16,600 nucleotides of DNA, taken from the NCBI GenBank assembly GCA_016744725.1, contig JADGDW010000108.1, positions 1 through 16,600 of the forward strand. Direction: 5' to 3'. The stretch is from Candidatus Albibeggiatoa sp. nov. BB20 (GTDB lineage: Bacteria > Pseudomonadota > Gammaproteobacteria > Beggiatoales > Beggiatoaceae). The notes under the pieces were generated by a model. That model saw nothing but the letters and a program-made list of their open reading frames with translations, was not told the DNA's origin and searched no databases. This document shows, piece by piece, positions 14,299 through 16,600 of this stretch. Position numbers and translations under genes: made by a program. Numbering within the stretch: the stretch's first letter is position 1; every line of letters begins with the position of its first letter.

Positions 14299-14470
14299 TT
14301 AAATTCTGTTTTGAGATTTTTTGTAAACTTTATCATTTTCACGTTTTCCCACAACCAACACATAGACAATTAATTCATCATCAACTACTTCATAAACCAA
14401 GTAGATAATCTACTGTACGTAATTTAATTTTATACACATTTTCATAGTCTGATAATTTAGCAGATGGCAC
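14299..14470 (-). pseudogene. RelE/StbE-family toxin remnant, frameshifted, N-terminus deleted
   Basis: Reading back from 14470 gives VPSAKLSDYENVYKIKLRTVDY, the middle of a RelE/StbE mRNA interferase (family pattern 'VPSAKLSG.ENVYKIKLRTVGYRLVYEV'). The frame then breaks: with one extra G removed near 14402-14408, it continues LVYEVVDDELIVYVLVVGKREND then KVYKKSQNRI and stops at 14299-14301. The first half of the toxin is missing, and the segment is joined directly to the end of the antitoxin gene, so a deletion removed the antitoxin 3' end and the toxin 5' end together. It cannot make an active toxin. Confidence 0.75.
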
Positions 14471-14678
14471 ATAATAACACTTCGATTGCTTGAAATTTTT
14501 CTTTTCTGCGTTCTTCAACTATTTTAGCAAGCTCATAATCTTCTAAACATTCCATAATAAATTCACAGGTCTTAGAGGGAATCAGGTAAGTAGTGGGCTT
14601 GTTGTGGTTTAAAATTGCAATTGGTGCGCCGTTAAATTCTGCTAATAATGCGGTTGGACTTCTTTCTGAATACTTCAA
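14457..14678 (-). CDS. StbD/Phd-YefM-type antitoxin, both ends altered
   Basis: A 73-residue frame whose core LLAEFNGAPIAILNHNKPTTYLIPSKTCEFIMECLEDYEL resembles Phd/YefM (StbD) antitoxins paired with RelE/StbE toxins. Such proteins bind their operator DNA and cap the toxin. The C-terminus should read like 'AIEVNLDEL' but here becomes AIEVLLCAIC, because a deletion has fused it out of frame to toxin sequence. The only start in frame is TTG at 14678. Family members begin several residues earlier, and the residues read through upstream (EAISNLKYSER) match that N-terminus but are preceded by a TAA. The original ATG therefore seems to be lost. It may be silent or poorly translated. Confidence 0.6.
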   Translation of the reverse strand: MKYSERSPTALLAEFNGAPIAILNHNKPTTYLIPSKTCEFIMECLEDYELAKIVEERRKEKFQAIEVLLCAIC

Positions 14679-14837
14679 GTTAGAAATTGCTTCTTATTTT
14701 TATCAAGATTACTCTAGGACAGACAAGATTGATTGAAGTGCATCATCAGTGGGCTTGGGTATTTTTTGCTGCTATAGTTAGTAGTATCGTGTGTCAATAT
14801 GCCCGTATTGAGAATGAACAAAAGATAGGAGAAGGTT
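14679..14837. other. Divergent gap between two antitoxin-like genes
   Basis: 159 bp separating the minus-strand StbD-type frame from the plus-strand small antitoxin. It should contain promoters for both, and a GCTATAGTTAGTAG segment near 14771-14784 could supply a -10 element. No clear operator palindrome seen. Confidence 0.3.
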
Positions 14838-14996
14838 ATGCAAGTTACATTGCCAGATAATTTAGTTGAGGAAATGAGTCAGTACATTGCTTTAGATAAT
14901 AAATCTGAGGCATTAGCAACAATTATTCAGGAATGGGTAAAGTATCAAAAAAGCTTAGAGTGTAATCAACAACATACTATAGTCGTTTTATTTTAA
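14838..14996 (+). CDS. Small ribbon-helix-helix-like antitoxin, orphan (52 aa)
   Basis: MQVTLPDNLVEEMSQYIALD then NKSEALATIIQEWVKYQKSLE: a short beta strand plus two amphipathic helices, the layout of ribbon-helix-helix (VapB/ParD-like) antitoxins. A strong Shine-Dalgarno (AGGAGAAGG, 14827-14835) lies 2-10 bases before ATG 14838. The last residues (CNQQHTIVVLF) are unlike an antitoxin tail, so the 3' end may be replaced or truncated. No toxin follows directly; a palindrome pair and remnants of a different antitoxin come next. A DNA-binding role is inferred from the pattern only. Confidence 0.5.
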   Translation: MQVTLPDNLVEEMSQYIALDNKSEALATIIQEWVKYQKSLECNQQHTIVVLF

Positions 14997-15004
14997 AGTG
15001 ATAC

Positions 15005-15068
15005 AGGACTGGCAGTCCTCGATTTTAAAACTGATTGATATTTAAAGTATAAAAGGACTGCCAGTCCT
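15005..15068. repeat. Two 15-bp palindromic repeats that are reverse complements of each other
   Basis: AGGACTGGCAGTCCT at 15005-15019 and AGGACTGCCAGTCCT at 15054-15068. Each is a perfect 7+1+7 palindrome, and the second is the exact reverse complement of the first (only the centre base differs). 34 AT-rich bases separate them, and both are followed by CG. They could be a small palindromic repeat family (REP/BIME-like) or a tiny non-autonomous element of 64 bp. I see no target-site duplication. Confidence 0.85.
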
Positions 15069-15098
15069 CGCACTCAAGACAAAATTGACTATAAGTGT

Positions 15099-15215
15099 CT
15101 AAATTTAAGTCAAAAGCCTCGTCCCATTGGCTTGGCAAAAGATAAATTTCAAGTGCCAGCATCATTTTTTGAATCATTACCAGATAAGATATTAGCTGAT
15201 TTTGAAGGTAGATAA
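15099..15215 (+). pseudogene. C-terminal remnant of a Phd-type VapB antitoxin
   Basis: The frame LNLSQKPRPIGLAKDKFQVP then ASFFESLPDKILADFEGR ends in TAA at 15213-15215. This is the toxin-binding tail of Phd/YefM-type antitoxins ('RPIGLAKGKF.VP..F...LPDEIL..FEG') that precede vapC genes. The DNA-binding N-terminal half is absent, and no start codon or ribosome-binding site lies in frame: a stop occurs at 15036-15038. The terminal TAATG overlaps the vapC start, preserving the usual operon junction. Confidence 0.7.
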
Positions 15216-15488
15216 TGGATATTTTGCTCGATACTTGTGCTTTTTTATGGATTATTGCGGATGCGCCTGAATTATCTCAGAATGCACGAGATATTTTTAC
15301 AAGTTCTGATTCTCAAGTATATTTAAGTGCAGTATCTGTATGGGAAATTTCTGTTACCTGATGTACCAAAAGTTTTTATTCCTGAGCAAAGAGAATTGCA
15401 TCAAATAGATAGTTTAGCTTTAAATGAAAAATCAAGTTTATATCTTTCTTGTTTACCAATGATTCATCGTGACCTTTTTGACCGTTAA
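15215..15488 (+). pseudogene. vapC PIN-domain toxin remnant, internal deletion and truncated 3' end
   Basis: The first part, 15215-15361, reads MDILLDTCAFLWIIADAPEL then SQNARDIFTSSDSQVYLSAV and SVWEISVT before a TGA. It has the first catalytic Asp (LLDTCAFLW) and the Glu of SVWEI. Shifting frame at 15357 recovers PDVPKVFIPEQRELHQIDSL, ALNEKSSLYLSCLPMIHRD and LFDR, the conserved centre of the same toxin family, ending with TAA at 15486-15488. The segment linking the two (about ten codons) is deleted, and the last part, normally 'LICQA...TVD', is missing. PIN toxins are Mg-dependent RNases that cut tRNA or rRNA; this one cannot be active. The end abuts a truncated DUF5615 gene on the other strand. 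Confidence 0.78.
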
Positions 15489-15669
15489 TACCTATAAAAT
15501 CAGCATCTTTTGTTGCAATGATAAAGTTGTGAGTTTTAGCAAATTCCCAGATTTTTAAGTTAGCTTCATTTTCAAGTTGTAAATCTTTAACGTGTTTTGA
15601 CTCTGGAAAAATATCTGAAAGTCCATGCACCAGTTTGTATGAAAGGTGTTCATTGAATAGTAATTTCAT
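15376..15669 (-). CDS. DUF5615-family (PIN-like) toxin, truncated and run into antisense vapC sequence
   Basis: A 97-residue frame of which only the first 60 or so residues belong to the family: MKLLFNEHLSYKLVHGLSDI, FPESKHVKDL, IWEFAKTHNFIIATKDADF. From about residue 61 on (INGQKGHDESLVNKKDIN...) the protein is the reverse strand of the vapC remnant, so the true C-terminus has been replaced. The conserved acidic site normally written 'LFDENL' is LFNEHL here (Asn6), while Asp55/Asp57 in KDADF remain. Loss of Asp6 plus the missing half argue against activity. It overlaps the DUF433 antitoxin stop by one base (TAATG), the usual operon of DUF433-DUF5615 pairs. Confidence 0.72.
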   Translation of the reverse strand: MKLLFNEHLSYKLVHGLSDIFPESKHVKDLQLENEANLKIWEFAKTHNFIIATKDADFIGINGQKGHDESLVNKKDINLIFHLKLNYLFDAILFAQE

Positions 15670-15890
15670 TAGGATATAATGAGTTGATTTTGTTCTCTGT
15701 CAGCTGCATAAGCTAAGCAAGTTTGAATATCTGTTAGCATTAATTCGGAAAAGTCGTCAATAATTTCTTCTGAGGACATTCTGTTTGCAAGCATATCCAG
15801 CACATTATAAATCGTCATTCGAAGCCCTCTAATACAAGGCTTTCCTGAGCGTTTTCCAGCTTCTAAAGTAATAATATTTTTATAGTTCAT
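15669..15890 (-). CDS. DUF433-family antitoxin
   Basis: An intact 73-residue DUF433 protein: MNYKNIITLEAGKRSGKPCI then RGLRMTIYNVLDMLANRMSS, EEIIDDFSELMLTDIQTCLAYAADRE. GKPCIRGLRMTIYNVL is the family signature (winged-helix-like DNA-binding fold), and the length is normal (about 75). A good ribosome-binding site (GAGG, 6 bases before ATG 15890) supports the start. DUF433 proteins are paired with DUF5615 toxins in proposed type II toxin-antitoxin systems, and the following gene is such a toxin, now broken. This is the best preserved antitoxin in the right-hand region. Confidence 0.88.
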   Translation of the reverse strand: MNYKNIITLEAGKRSGKPCIRGLRMTIYNVLDMLANRMSSEEIIDDFSELMLTDIQTCLAYAADREQNQLIIS

Positions 15891-15905
15891 TTTTTGCCTC
15901 GAATA

Positions 15906-16235
15906 TTAAATTAAAGGATTTTGGATGACTAATTGTTTTTCTATTAGTTGCCCATGTTGCAAATCTTCTGTAAATAGTATTTCACAGTTTTCCAGTAATG
16001 CTGCACTGATAATTAAACTATCTCAATAAGAGAAATGATATTGTTGTTTGATTTGCCATGCTTTTTGGACTGTTTCTAGTGTAAGTGGTGATACTTGTGT
16101 TATTTCGTTTACAGCAGCAATGATCGTGTTATCTGCTACTTTTTGTCTGAGTAATACATTTGAAAATTCATTTAACACTTGCGTACTAATAACAACTTTA
16201 TCAGTTTGACTACTAAAAAATGAAACTGCGTGTAT
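15906..16235 (-). pseudogene. PIN-domain toxin pseudogene with in-frame TGA, N-terminus lost
   Basis: Reading the minus strand from 16235 gives IHAVSFFSSQTDKVVISTQV, LNEFSNVLLRQKVADNTII, ..TLETVQKAWQIKQQYHFSY, then TGA at 16023-16025. It continues in the same frame as DSLIISAALLENCEILFTED and LQHGQLIEKQLVIQNPLI to TAA at 15906-15908. Family members have 'YHFSYWDSLII.AAL..GC..L.SEDLQHG', so the TGA replaces a conserved Trp codon (TGG to TGA), one base change next to the catalytic Asp. The first catalytic Asp (MDTN) region is missing, cut by the IS630 sequence at about 16236. Two independent lesions make it a clear pseudogene. Confidence 0.78.
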
Positions 16236-16236
16236 A

Positions 16237-16600
16237 AAAAAAACACGTCAGTATGTGGAAAGAGATGAGCCACAAAGACAAGAATATTTAGAGAAGTTGA
16301 GAGAAAGAGATGACTCAAAGATTGTTTATATAGATGAAACAGGTATAGAGCAAGGAATATGTAGAGAGTATGGCTGGGTAGAAAGGGGACAACAGTTGGC
16401 TTTACCTATCTCTGGCAAACGCAAACGCCGCATCAATATAATTGCAGGTTTGCTAAATGGGAAGCTGATTGAACCCATGATGTTTGAAGGCAGTTCTAAC
16501 TAACATGTCATAGAAGCTTACTTCAAAAATGCCTTGCTACCTGCTGTTGGAAAAGGCTTTACTATTATTCTCGATAATGCGTCTTTTCATAAATCTAAGA
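16237..16600 (+). pseudogene. IS630-family transposase remnant, 5'-truncated, with in-frame stop; runs off the window
   Basis: From 16237 the frame reads KKTRQYVERDEPQRQEYLEK, IVYIDETGIEQGICREYGWV, ERGQQLALPISGKRKRRINI, IAGLLNGKLIEPMMFEGSSN, then TAA at 16501-16503. It resumes HVIEAYFKNALLPAVGKGFTIILDNASFHKSK to the window end. These are the IS630/Tc1-mariner DDE motifs: the first Asp in YIDETGIEQ, and the second in ILDNASFHKS. The third acidic residue lies beyond the edge. The N-terminal helix-turn-helix part is absent: the element starts mid-gene against the PIN pseudogene, and no terminal inverted repeat is visible. The stop sits where family members read GSCN-x-x-V. It is not functional as read. 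Confidence 0.85.

Noticed and set aside
15005..15068. CRISPR array
   Set aside because: Only two repeat units, each palindromic in itself, and one spacer-like segment; no cas genes.

Overview
The window is AT-rich DNA from a Gram-negative bacterium, most likely a gammaproteobacterium. The evidence is lpxH (lipid A synthesis), hflK/hflC, truD, a proteobacterial PilU-type ATPase and Rnf subunits. The AT-rich codon use, NACHT-type remnants, PD-(D/E)XK 'transposase' genes and dense broken toxin-antitoxin genes suggest a Beggiatoa/Thiotrichales-like genome. That taxonomic guess is an inference from gene content and was not tested by any search.

Left edge (1-1471): the right end of an IS200/IS605-type element, with a fold resembling a TnpB omega-RNA scaffold, abuts the C-terminal part of a membrane NACHT-type protein. 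This is followed, with a 4-base overlap, by an Rpn/PDDEXK_2 nuclease gene.

Core block (1489-14176): on the minus strand are lpxH, rnfG and rnfD (rnfDG separated from the other rnf genes), an orphan ABC-type substrate-binding lipoprotein-like/periplasmic protein and a NodU-family carbamoyltransferase. On the plus strand are yggS, pilU and a pilU-linked unknown gene with features of a DUF2357/McrC-like degenerate nuclease. Then come truD (minus) and hflK-hflC (plus). These are mostly intact housekeeping genes with short gaps. The two long gaps, 3940-4378 and 11710-12105, look regulatory or empty.

Right edge (14299-16600): a decay zone holding pieces of at least five toxin-antitoxin loci. They are a StbD/Phd-type antitoxin fused by deletion to a frameshifted RelE/StbE toxin; a small ribbon-helix-helix-like antitoxin; a Phd C-terminus with a deleted VapC; an intact DUF433 antitoxin with a truncated DUF5615 toxin; and a PIN toxin with a TGA stop. 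The zone also holds a pair of 15-bp palindromes that are reverse complements of each other and an IS630 transposase remnant with an in-frame stop. Every toxin in this zone is visibly broken. No rRNA, tRNA or CRISPR array was seen.
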